Shown in pieces: positions 1-5,726 of a DNA stretch of 5,726 nt. Each line of letters opens with the position of its first letter. Positions within the stretch are counted from its first letter, which is position 1. This stretch comes from Sulfurovum sp. Its GTDB lineage: Bacteria > Campylobacterota > Campylobacteria > Campylobacterales > Sulfurovaceae. A program made the translations under genes and the position numbers. Where the stretch lies: the NCBI GenBank assembly GCA_015661795.1, contig DQVJ01000158.1:1-5726 (forward strand), given 5' to 3'. Below the pieces are notes generated by a model that was not told where the DNA came from, made no database searches, and saw only the letters and a list, made by a program, of their open reading frames with translations.

Positions 1-456
1 AAAGAGCCATTTGTGAGTAAAGAATATAGTAGACTTAGGCAAAAAAACGGTATTATATCATACCAACAGTTTGTCCAGATAGTCAACAGATACCAGCTTG
101 AAGCAGATGACCCTCAGGTAAGTCGTGTACCATGGAAAAAATACTTCACTTTTTCAAGTAACGCGAAGGTAATAGATGCAGAGTATAGTTCTGCTGAGTT
201 ACTTTCATTGCTATTTGATATCGATGTACAATCCGTTAAAGAGTGGAAGAATGATCCGGAAAAAGGAAGTTTGGCCTCTTTTGTGCAAGGAATCGGTGGA
301 AATTATGCAGCCAGAAAAAAAATCATAGCAGGAAAAGATTTTTTAGAAGAGAGTGAGTGTACAGTAAGGTATACAAGTACAAATAAGCAATATAGATTTA
401 GATTTGAATATATCCAAGGAGAGGCAAAACATTTTGAATTTTATAGGAAAAACTAA
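1..456 (+). CDS. gspK: GspK-like minor pseudopilin, C-terminal part (5' end outside window)
   Basis: Partial gene. The reading frame is open from base 1 through the TAA at 454-456, giving 151 visible codons. The GTG at 13 has no Shine-Dalgarno sequence and the frame continues upstream of it, so it is probably an internal valine. The N-terminal prepilin peptide and hydrophobic helix expected of a pseudopilin would lie to the left. GspK caps the tip of the periplasmic pseudopilus with GspI and GspJ. What is visible fits the GspK C-terminal half: a helical segment ending in an ADDP motif, a hydrophobic helix with IDAEYSSAELLSLLF (nt 172-216) resembling the 'N-x-N-T-A-x-x-x-L' helix of GspK, and a final beta-rich piece (nt 352-453) with alternating polar and aromatic residues like the closing pilin strands. 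Similarity is weak, and the call leans on its place directly before gspL. Its 3' end overlaps gspL by 23 nt. It could instead be another minor pseudopilin. Confidence 0.6.
   Translation, partial: KEPFVSKEYSRLRQKNGIISYQQFVQIVNRYQLEADDPQVSRVPWKKYFTFSSNAKVIDAEYSSAELLSLLFDIDVQSVKEWKNDPEKGSLASFVQGIGGNYAARKKIIAGKDFLEESECTVRYTSTNKQYRFRFEYIQGEAKHFEFYRKN
416..423 (+). promoter_or_regulatory. Ribosome binding site that places the gspL start
   Basis: AAGGAGAG is the strongest Shine-Dalgarno match near the gspK/gspL junction and lies inside gspK. It ends 10 nt before the TTG at 434. It lies downstream of the TTG at 404, so it cannot serve that codon. The ATG at 482 has no comparable site. An ATT at 431 would also be in frame but is a very rare start codon. 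Confidence 0.6.
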
Positions 457-1369
457 AGAGCTACTTCTTGCTTATCCTTCTATGCAGAACGTTACTTTAC
501 AAGAGAGTGTTAATGTGATGTTGACGCCACAGTTTTATACACTCAAAAAAGAATCTATACCAGTGAAGTATGCGTATCAGGCAAAGAAAATCGCACCATC
601 TCTTTTTGAGGGTTTGTTAGAGCAGGGTAGGACGTATGATTACATGGTTTTTAAGGAAGAAGACACGTGGGTTTTTATCGCGTATGACCTGGACAACATA
701 ACGCACTTTCTTGCTTCAAAAGGTATAGAAGCTTCTATGATTTCCAAAATTTTCTTTGCCCAGCAATGTATAGATTCATTTCATATACCACTTGCCTTGG
801 GAGACAAAGAAGCATTGGTTGTCTTAGATGATATTGTTGTGGTTGTCCCGCGTATCGCTTTGGGGGAAGAAGAACAGCCCTCTTTTGTATTTCCTCAAAA
901 CTGTACACCTAAAAGTGGTATTTCGCTTCAAGGTGAAATAGGATCCATACTGAGTAAGAAACAGGCATATACGTTGGCAAGTATTTTTGTTCTTTTTGCT
1001 ATCGTATTTATCGTAGAGGGTGCACGATATGGTGGAGAGGGTGATGTAGGCACACAGAAGCTGCAGAAACTCTATGAGGCATACCCTGCATTACAAAGTT
1101 CTTATACCAGAGAGGGTATTGTGAACAAATATAGAGAGATAGATCAAAAAGAGAGAAAAAAAAGAGAGACAGTAAAGACATTGGGCAGCATGATTTTTAA
1201 AGGTGTCACCTTAACTACTTTGCGAATAGATGAGAAGAAATTTAAAGCCCAATTTAGCTGTGACAATGCACAGGTAGCAAAACGTGTGAAGGAACTGGCA
1301 AAAAAAGCCAAGTATAATATTTCTAATACAAAAGACAATCACATTATTGGTATCGAAGGAAGTATATGA
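434..1369 (+). CDS. gspL: GspL-like bitopic inner-membrane platform protein
   Basis: In a T2SS, GspL anchors the ATPase GspE through its cytoplasmic domain and pairs with GspM through its periplasmic domain. This 311-residue protein has the right topology: about 178 soluble N-terminal residues, one clear membrane span (about residues 179-197, LASIFVLFAIVFIV core), a charged helical linker with KERKKRE, and a C-terminal module (about 255-311). That module starts GVTLTTLRIDEKKFKAQF and then has an amphipathic helix and a last strand, consistent with a ferredoxin-like GspL C-domain. Canonical GspL is roughly 400 residues with an actin-like cytoplasmic domain of about 230-240, so this one is reduced. 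I chose the TTG at 434 because of the AAGGAGAG site before it; 404 (TTG) and 482 (ATG) are the alternatives. It overlaps gspK upstream and gspM downstream by ATGA. Identity comes from topology, the C-terminal pattern and context, not from strong motifs. Confidence 0.65.
   Translation: MNFIGKTKELLLAYPSMQNVTLQESVNVMLTPQFYTLKKESIPVKYAYQAKKIAPSLFEGLLEQGRTYDYMVFKEEDTWVFIAYDLDNITHFLASKGIEASMISKIFFAQQCIDSFHIPLALGDKEALVVLDDIVVVVPRIALGEEEQPSFVFPQNCTPKSGISLQGEIGSILSKKQAYTLASIFVLFAIVFIVEGARYGGEGDVGTQKLQKLYEAYPALQSSYTREGIVNKYREIDQKERKKRETVKTLGSMIFKGVTLTTLRIDEKKFKAQFSCDNAQVAKRVKELAKKAKYNISNTKDNHIIGIEGSI
1356..1360 (+). promoter_or_regulatory. Ribosome binding site of gspM
   Basis: AAGGA lies 5 nt before the ATG at 1366, within the last codons of gspL. 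With the ATGA stop/start overlap it supports this start and translational coupling of gspM to gspL. Confidence 0.6.
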
Positions 1370-1767
1370 GTTGGAAACAATATCAAAATGAACTTATTGC
1401 CTTGGCAGCATTTATTGTGATGCTTTTTGCTTATTTTTATCAGTATAATCAAGTCACAGCGCAAGTGACACATGCCAAAACAGTACAGCAGTCTATTGCA
1501 GAATTAAAAGAAGTTATTGCACTGAAAAAAGTATGGGCAGACAAAAAGACAAGCAAGAAAATAGATACCCTTCATACACTTGTGCCAGCTAGCAAGGTAA
1601 AGTGGAGTAAGAAAAGTAAAAAAGTAACAGCCAGTTATGCAGGGCTTACTTCAAATGAACTCAATAGGCTTATGACAAAAATTCTTAATCTGCCTCTTAT
1701 TATCACACTGTTAGACATACAAAAAAATGGGTCAAACTATAATGTGGAGTTCAAATGCAAATGGTAA
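1366..1767 (+). CDS. gspM: GspM-like bitopic inner-membrane protein
   Basis: GspM is the inner-membrane partner of GspL in the T2SS platform. The 133-residue product has the GspM plan: a very short cytoplasmic N-terminus (about 8 residues), one membrane helix (about 9-27, rich in A, I, F and Y), a helical, probably coiled-coil stretch (about 28-60), and a C-terminal strand-helix-strand-strand module (about 75-133) including LTSNELNRLMTKILNLPLI, as expected for a ferredoxin-like periplasmic domain. Typical GspM proteins are about 160-175 residues, so this one is short. The start overlaps the gspL stop by 4 nt (ATGA) and its end overlaps gspN by 13 nt. Sequence signature is weak; PilO-like proteins of type IV pili share the same plan. 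The adjacent gspC and gspD favour GspM. Confidence 0.62.
   Translation: MSWKQYQNELIALAAFIVMLFAYFYQYNQVTAQVTHAKTVQQSIAELKEVIALKKVWADKKTSKKIDTLHTLVPASKVKWSKKSKKVTASYAGLTSNELNRLMTKILNLPLIITLLDIQKNGSNYNVEFKCKW
1746..1749 (+). promoter_or_regulatory. Ribosome binding site of gspN, serving one of two ATGs
   Basis: GGAG lies 5 nt before the ATG at 1755 and 11 nt before the in-frame ATG at 1761. The spacing is slightly short for the first and slightly long for the second, so the start is uncertain by two codons. Confidence 0.45.
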
Positions 1768-2270
1768 AAAAGAGTTTCTTCGCATTCCTGGTTTTATGGT
1801 TAGCCATACTGTATTTTATGCCAAAACAAGAATTGTACTACACGCTTGAAGCCAAATTGGCAAAAAATGGGATAAAAATAAATGAAAAAAGTATAGAAGC
1901 AGGGATATTTTCGTTGACACTGCTTGAATCATCCGTATATGTAAAAGATATAAAGTTGGCCAATGTGGAAAGGGTGGAGTTTTTTACATTTCTCTTTTAT
2001 ACCTATGTAGAAGTGACAAACCTTGTGCTGGATGAGTCCCTTAAAAGTGTTGTCCCTACTAAGATAGAGGAAGTATCTTTGACGCATAAAATTTGGAATC
2101 CTTTGCACATAGGCGTCAAGGCACAAGGGTCTTTTGGTGCCATGCAAGGCAATGTTGCGTTCATTGACAGAACATTACGTTTTGACTTTAATGAGACAGA
2201 AAATATTACTATGCTCAAGCCAAAGTTACAAGAAGATGAAAAAGGGTGGTATTATGAAACATCTTTTTAG
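1755..2270 (+). CDS. gspN: GspN-like T2SS protein with N-terminal membrane anchor
   Basis: GspN is an accessory T2SS subunit found in only some systems, anchored in the inner membrane and facing the periplasm; its exact role is unclear. The 171-residue product begins with two lysines and a hydrophobic helix (about residues 7-22, FFAFLVLWLAILYF), then a proline-containing turn (MPKQELYYTLEAKL) and a strand-rich remainder. KNGIKINEKSIEAGIFSLTL and the later GSFGAMQGNVAFIDRTLRF segment look like the repeated beta-strands of GspN/AsmA-type folds. It is shorter than typical GspN (about 250 residues). The start is at 1755 or 1761. The 3' end overlaps gspC by 17 nt. The call depends on fold-like pattern and on position between gspM and gspC; a lineage-specific periplasmic protein is the alternative. 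Confidence 0.52.
   Translation: MQMVKKSFFAFLVLWLAILYFMPKQELYYTLEAKLAKNGIKINEKSIEAGIFSLTLLESSVYVKDIKLANVERVEFFTFLFYTYVEVTNLVLDESLKSVVPTKIEEVSLTHKIWNPLHIGVKAQGSFGAMQGNVAFIDRTLRFDFNETENITMLKPKLQEDEKGWYYETSF
2244..2250 (+). promoter_or_regulatory. Weak ribosome binding site of gspC
   Basis: GGGTGGT lies 3 nt before the ATG at 2254 and only loosely matches the Shine-Dalgarno consensus. Because gspC starts 17 nt before the gspN stop, ribosomes terminating on gspN could help initiation here. Confidence 0.35.
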
Positions 2271-3099
2271 TCCAAAAGTCTATAAAGCCATTGTGACACT
2301 GTTAATACTTCTTTTACTTGTAAAAATTGTATGGCTAGTGATTTCTTTAGTATGGTTGTCCTCACAGGGGATTGACCATGTGGAACAAAAGGGTGGCAAA
2401 GCTCTTTACTATAGAGTTAAATTGACTCCAAATGAGATTGCGGCACCTCAAACACCGACACAAAGACCATCTAAACAGGCAGGGAGTATCAATGACATCA
2501 CATTGTTGGCGATATACAATGCTACAGATACTACGGTCATTACAGTGAAACATAAGTCAAAAACAAAAGTGCTCTCAAGAGGTGATAATATCAACGGTTT
2601 TGTACTAGAAGGTGCAGGCAGGAATTTTGCAACCTTTAGTAAAAACACCAAAACATATAAAGTGATGTTGCTCAAAAGCAAGACAGGCAGCCAAGGTAGT
2701 GGCGTTGCACCTTCTAGGCATAATACTCCTCCAAAAGAGGTCAAACCAAAAGAAGTGCTGGGAGATGTGACTGATGTAGGTGATCACAAACTGATAGACC
2801 GTTCATTGATAGACCATTATGCAAAAAACATGGATGATATCTATAAAAATATTGGTATTGGTGAAATCAAAGATGGTAACAACCTAAAAGGATTCAAAAT
2901 CACTTTTGTGCGTCGAGGCTCTCCCTTTGCAAAGCTTGGGGTAAGAAGAGATGATATAATCAAGTCCATTAACGGACAAGAAATCAATAGCTATAATGCA
3001 GCTTTTGGTGTCTATAAGAACATACAAAATATAGAAAACCTTACCTTGGTTATTCAAAGAGGTAAAGAAGAAATGGAGTTAGAATATGAAATTAACTAA
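2254..3099 (+). CDS. gspC: GspC, T2SS inner-membrane HR/PDZ protein linking platform to secretin
   Basis: GspC connects the inner-membrane platform to the secretin: its HR domain binds the N-terminal domains of GspD, and its PDZ domain has been linked to substrate selection. The 281-residue product shows a short cytoplasmic N-terminus, one membrane helix (about residues 12-35, with LLILLLLVKIVWLVISLVWL), a proline-containing linker, an HR domain (about 79-141, ITLLAIYNATDTTVITVKHK and a later LSRGDNINGFVLEGAG), a second S/P/K-rich linker (about 142-185), and a C-terminal PDZ domain (about 195-281). The PDZ carries the GspC-type SPFAKLGVRRDDIIKSINGQ motif. The frame is open back to 2134, but residues encoded before 2254 overlap gspN and look non-native, while MKHLFSPKVYK followed by the membrane helix is the natural N-terminus. 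It overlaps gspD by 14 nt. HR plus PDZ favours a T2SS over a type IV pilus, which has PilP instead. Confidence 0.87.
   Translation: MKHLFSPKVYKAIVTLLILLLLVKIVWLVISLVWLSSQGIDHVEQKGGKALYYRVKLTPNEIAAPQTPTQRPSKQAGSINDITLLAIYNATDTTVITVKHKSKTKVLSRGDNINGFVLEGAGRNFATFSKNTKTYKVMLLKSKTGSQGSGVAPSRHNTPPKEVKPKEVLGDVTDVGDHKLIDRSLIDHYAKNMDDIYKNIGIGEIKDGNNLKGFKITFVRRGSPFAKLGVRRDDIIKSINGQEINSYNAAFGVYKNIQNIENLTLVIQRGKEEMELEYEIN
3075..3078 (+). promoter_or_regulatory. Ribosome binding site of gspD
   Basis: GGAG sits 7 nt before the ATG at 3086, a good spacing, inside the final codons of gspC. It supports the start that gives GspD its signal peptide. Confidence 0.6.
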
Positions 3100-5083
3100 G
3101 ATAATTATGAGTGTCCTGCTTTTATGCTCTGTGGGGCTGTATGCGGAAGACGAAAAAGTAGATGTCAACTTTAGAAACCTTTCTGTAAAAGATTTTATAG
3201 AGATGGTTTCTAAAATCACCCAGAAGAACATTTTGATAGAGAGTGAACTCAAAGGGAAAATAAACTTTGTGTCAACAACCCCTATCAAAAAAAGTTCTTT
3301 GATGCCATTGGCCAACTCAATCCTTGCGGGTAAAGGACTTACCCTTGTGGATCAGGGTGAGTACTATAAAGTAGTAAAAAGTGCCAATGCTGCAGGTGAA
3401 GGACTGGATGTGAGTAGTACCATTGATGGAGATACTATGAAAACAGTCATGTTCCCTCTTAAAAACTCTAATGCAGCTGTCATTCGCGCAAAAATAAAAC
3501 CACTTTTACATAAAAGTGCCAAAGTCATCTCTTTTAAAGAGAATAATGTCTTGGCAATTACTGCAAACCCTAGAACCCTTCGTTCTATCTCCAAAGTAAT
3601 TAATGCTGTGGAGAAAAGAGGAGAAAAACGTTCAACGGTAGTGCGACTAAAGAACTCTAGTGTGAAAGATGTTTTTACCAATGCACAAAGCATGGCAAAA
3701 AAACTTTTTCCTCAGACGATTGAGAGTGAAAAGGTAGATGTCTTTAAAGATGAGGCTACAAACTCTATTATCTTAGTAGGTAAAACAGGCAATAACAGTA
3801 AGATGATTAGATATATCAAGCAGTTAGACATTAAGGGTGAAGACCAGGCACAAAAAATGTATGTGATTCGTTTAAAAAATTCAAATGTGGAAGAGATGGA
3901 GAAAATCATGAGTAAACTCATTTCTCAGATGAATTCTGTAGCGATTAAAAATCCCAAAAAAGGGGGGAAACCACCAAGTAAAGCGATGGTAGTCTCTGAC
4001 ATAGAAAGAAATGCGCTCATTCTTTTAGCCACAGGAGAACAGATAAAAAATATACGTGAGACAGTAAAAAAAATAGATATCCCTAAAGTACAGGTGTATG
4101 TTAAGACAAAAATTGTTGAAATAAACACTAACATGGCAGAACAGATTGGATTACAGTATGGTCTCAATGGAGGCTCGATTACAGCTAATGGACTTTTTAC
4201 TCTTGCTGGCAATTTAGGGGCAAATGCGCTACAAATCTCTCCGGCACTGTTAGGGTTTTTGAATACGAATCAACAGACAGCTGTTCCCGATGGAAATGGG
4301 GGTACTTTTGTTGTAAATGAACCGGCATTTAAATTTAATGCAACAGATACAGTTTTTGCTTTAGGTGCAAAGCTGGATCTTTTATCACGTAATGGAGCAG
4401 CAAGACTTTTAAGTGAACCTTCGGTGTTGTGTACCAACAACAAAGAAGCGTCTATCTATGTAGGACAGACAATGTCTATTCTAACGCAGGGACAGCAGTC
4501 AACGCAGGCTACTTCCAACATAGTGAATAACTATTCAAGAGAAGATATCGGATTAACATTAACAGTCAAGCCACGACTTTCAAGTAATAACCAAGTAAGT
4601 CTAGAAGTAGAAACCACCATAGAAGACATCGACCCTTCTTCAGAACAAATTGTAGACAGACCAACTACGACAAAAAGAACAGTCAAAACAGATGTAATTG
4701 TAAATAATGGAGAAACTATTATTTTGGGTGGGCTTATTAGAAGAGTAGAAGGTGAAAGTACGTCTAAAGTACCTTTCTTTGGAGATATACCTATTTTAGG
4801 CGAGTTTTTGTTTACTCAAAACTCAGATGTGGAACGAGAACAAAATGTAGTTATCTATCTTACCCCTTATATTGTACGAAAAAGTGGGGATTTGCAAAAA
4901 CTTAAAAGTATGTTGTCTGAACTTGATGAGGTACAGAAGCAATATAGTGATCAGGTAATAGATGCTTTGAATAAAAAGGTAGGTATTACAACAGATAAAA
5001 ATGGTAATGTCCCTGCAGCGAGTAGACGTATTAGAAGAGAACCAAAGAGTAATCTAAGCCTGTTAGAAGTAGAGGCTAACTAA
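3086..5083 (+). CDS. gspD: GspD, outer-membrane secretin of the T2SS
   Basis: GspD forms the multimeric outer-membrane channel. The 665-residue length is typical. A Sec signal peptide is clear: MKLTK, a hydrophobic core, and likely cleavage after A20 (GLYA|ED). There is no lipobox, because the residues before C14 are LLL. Domains in order: N0 (about 25-97, VDVNFRNLSVKDFIEMVSK), N1 (about 118-178), N2 (about 183-249), N3 (about 255-332), then the secretin core (about 333-598). N1, N2 and N3 each begin with an LKNS motif (residues 125, 188, 263). Core signatures are LLSEPSVLCTNN (441-452), VGQT (459-462), VPFFGDIPILG (562-572) and TPYIVR (593-598). Three N1-type modules after N0 are the GspD pattern, not the PilQ one. 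A charged tail of about 65 residues follows, where T2SS secretins carry the pilotin-binding S domain. The only cysteine of the mature protein is C449. The stop overlaps gspE by 1 nt (TAATG). Confidence 0.95.
   Translation: MKLTKIIMSVLLLCSVGLYAEDEKVDVNFRNLSVKDFIEMVSKITQKNILIESELKGKINFVSTTPIKKSSLMPLANSILAGKGLTLVDQGEYYKVVKSANAAGEGLDVSSTIDGDTMKTVMFPLKNSNAAVIRAKIKPLLHKSAKVISFKENNVLAITANPRTLRSISKVINAVEKRGEKRSTVVRLKNSSVKDVFTNAQSMAKKLFPQTIESEKVDVFKDEATNSIILVGKTGNNSKMIRYIKQLDIKGEDQAQKMYVIRLKNSNVEEMEKIMSKLISQMNSVAIKNPKKGGKPPSKAMVVSDIERNALILLATGEQIKNIRETVKKIDIPKVQVYVKTKIVEINTNMAEQIGLQYGLNGGSITANGLFTLAGNLGANALQISPALLGFLNTNQQTAVPDGNGGTFVVNEPAFKFNATDTVFALGAKLDLLSRNGAARLLSEPSVLCTNNKEASIYVGQTMSILTQGQQSTQATSNIVNNYSREDIGLTLTVKPRLSSNNQVSLEVETTIEDIDPSSEQIVDRPTTTKRTVKTDVIVNNGETIILGGLIRRVEGESTSKVPFFGDIPILGEFLFTQNSDVEREQNVVIYLTPYIVRKSGDLQKLKSMLSELDEVQKQYSDQVIDALNKKVGITTDKNGNVPAASRRIRREPKSNLSLLEVEAN
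3956..3967 (+). repeat. A6-G6 homopolymer run inside gspD
   Basis: Six A followed by six G encode Lys-Lys-Gly-Gly in the NPKKGGKPPSK loop of the N3 domain (residues 289-299). A one-base slip in either run would truncate GspD. Phase-variable G tracts in Campylobacterota are usually longer than six, so this may be ordinary coding sequence. Confidence 0.4.
5071..5075 (+). promoter_or_regulatory. Ribosome binding site of gspE
   Basis: AGAGG lies 7 nt before the ATG at 5083, in the last codons of gspD. With the TAATG overlap it supports the chosen gspE start. Confidence 0.55.
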
Positions 5084-5726
5084 TGTATTTCCCTCGTCTT
5101 CAAGATGTGAACCTTGAGCCATTATGGGAAGAAGAGCTCAACCATAAGTTAGCGATTAGGCATGCATTGCTTTTTTCTGAGATAGATGGGGTTAAAACAT
5201 GTATTGTGGAAGAAAAAACACTGGGTGAAGCATTGAATTATTTTTCAAAACTTTCCCTTGACTACCCTGTCAGTATTGTGGATGCTGAAAGTTTTGAAAG
5301 ACTTAAAAATAAATTTTTGGAGATTCAAACAGGTTCAGATTTTGAAGAAATGGCAACTACTTCGGATGAACTCATAGAAGTAGAATCAGATTTACTGGAG
5401 TTTATACGTAATTCACAAGACCTTCTTTCCAGTGAAGAATCTGCACCTATCATCAAACTTGTAAATTCACTATTTTTTCAGGCATTACAAAAAGGGGCTA
5501 GTGATATACACATAGAAAGTGGTGAGCGTAAAGGGGAAGTACGTTTACGCATGGATGGGGCACTTAAGAAACATTTAGATCTTGAAAAAAATATTATTAC
5601 TTTGGTAATTAACCGTATTAAAGTTATTTCAAATCTTGATATTTCTGAAAAAAGAGTACCACAAGATGGACGAACACAAATCAGTATTTCGGGAAAAACA
5701 ATAGATATCAGGGTATCTGTATTGCC
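5083..5726 (+). CDS. gspE: GspE, T2SS assembly ATPase, N-terminal part (3' end outside window)
   Basis: Partial gene: 214 complete codons run to the window edge with no stop. GspE is the cytoplasmic AAA-like secretion ATPase that drives pseudopilus assembly and docks on GspL. The frame begins MYFPRLQDVNLEPLWEEEL. It has an N-terminal alpha/beta domain (about residues 15-75), an acidic linker (about 80-118), and then the unmistakable start of the conserved T2SS/T4P ATPase N2 domain: SAPIIKLVNSLFFQALQKGA (120-139), ASDIHIE (139-145), VRLRMDG, and EKRVPQDGR (189-197) ending in IDIRVSVLP. In this family these motifs directly precede the catalytic domain, so Walker A, the Asp box, Walker B and the zinc-binding CxxC motif should lie to the right. 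The visible region also resembles PilB and CtsE-type ATPases, but location behind gspC-gspD makes GspE the best name. It overlaps gspD by 1 nt. Confidence 0.93.
   Translation, partial: MYFPRLQDVNLEPLWEEELNHKLAIRHALLFSEIDGVKTCIVEEKTLGEALNYFSKLSLDYPVSIVDAESFERLKNKFLEIQTGSDFEEMATTSDELIEVESDLLEFIRNSQDLLSSEESAPIIKLVNSLFFQALQKGASDIHIESGERKGEVRLRMDGALKKHLDLEKNIITLVINRIKVISNLDISEKRVPQDGRTQISISGKTIDIRVSVL

Noticed and set aside
13..15. GTG at 13 as the start of the first gene
   Set aside because: There is no ribosome binding site, the frame is open to base 1, and the protein would lack the prepilin signal and helix.
2134..2253. Upstream extension of gspC by 40 codons to an ATG at 2134
   Set aside because: It lies wholly inside gspN, has no membrane or domain character, and the ATG at 2254 gives a normal GspC N-terminus directly before the membrane helix.
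315..4073. A8 tracts at 315-322, 1156-1163 and 4066-4073 as phase-variation sites
   Set aside because: They encode lysine-rich stretches in an AT-rich genome and recur across genes at the same modest length; nothing marks them as switching sites.
1144..4212. Several minus-strand open frames of 60-109 codons
   Set aside because: All lie opposite clear plus-strand genes, have no recognisable domain, and look like mirror images of the coding strand.
3086..5083. Secretin as PilQ or MshL of a type IV pilus
   Set aside because: It has N0 plus three N1-type domains, no AMIN domain, and sits between gspC and gspE.
1..5726. Promoters, hairpin terminators, RNA genes, CRISPR arrays or insertion elements
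   Set aside because: The genes overlap with no intergenic space, and I saw no inverted repeat followed by a T run, no regularly spaced repeats and no transposase motifs.

Overview
The window is a single stretch of plus-strand coding DNA holding part of a type II secretion system (T2SS, general secretory pathway) operon. The base composition is AT-rich (GC in the upper 30s by eye). The short, lysine-rich Gsp proteins, with divergent L, M and N subunits, suggest a Campylobacterota (epsilonproteobacterial) host of the Sulfurovum/Sulfurimonas kind. That placement is inference from style and composition; no marker gene is present.

Layout, left to right: the 3' part of a gspK-like minor pseudopilin gene (1-456, open at the left edge); a gspL-like bitopic inner-membrane protein (434-1369, probable TTG start); a gspM-like bitopic protein (1366-1767); a gspN-like protein (1755-2270); gspC with TM, HR and PDZ domains (2254-3099); gspD, the outer-membrane secretin (3086-5083); and the 5' part of gspE, the assembly ATPase (5083 to the right edge, cut before its Walker A motif). 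The confident anchors are gspD, gspE and gspC. The K, L, M and N calls rest on topology, weak motif similarity and position.

Each gene overlaps the next, by 23, 4, 13, 17, 14 and 1 nt in order. There is no intergenic space and therefore no room for internal promoters or terminators, which points to one polycistronic, translationally coupled unit. The order K-L-M-N-C-D-E is a rotation of the classical C-D-E-...-K-L-M-N order. The promoter and the remaining pseudopilins probably lie to the left, and gspF probably to the right.

How the parts would work together: GspE powers the machine from the cytoplasm. GspL and GspM form the inner-membrane platform that holds GspE. GspK sits at the tip of the pseudopilus. 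GspC links the platform to the periplasmic N domains of GspD, and GspD forms the outer-membrane channel. Whether the machine exports proteins or, like the related Cts apparatus of Campylobacter, imports DNA cannot be decided from this window. I found no RNA gene, mobile element, CRISPR array or unrelated cargo gene.
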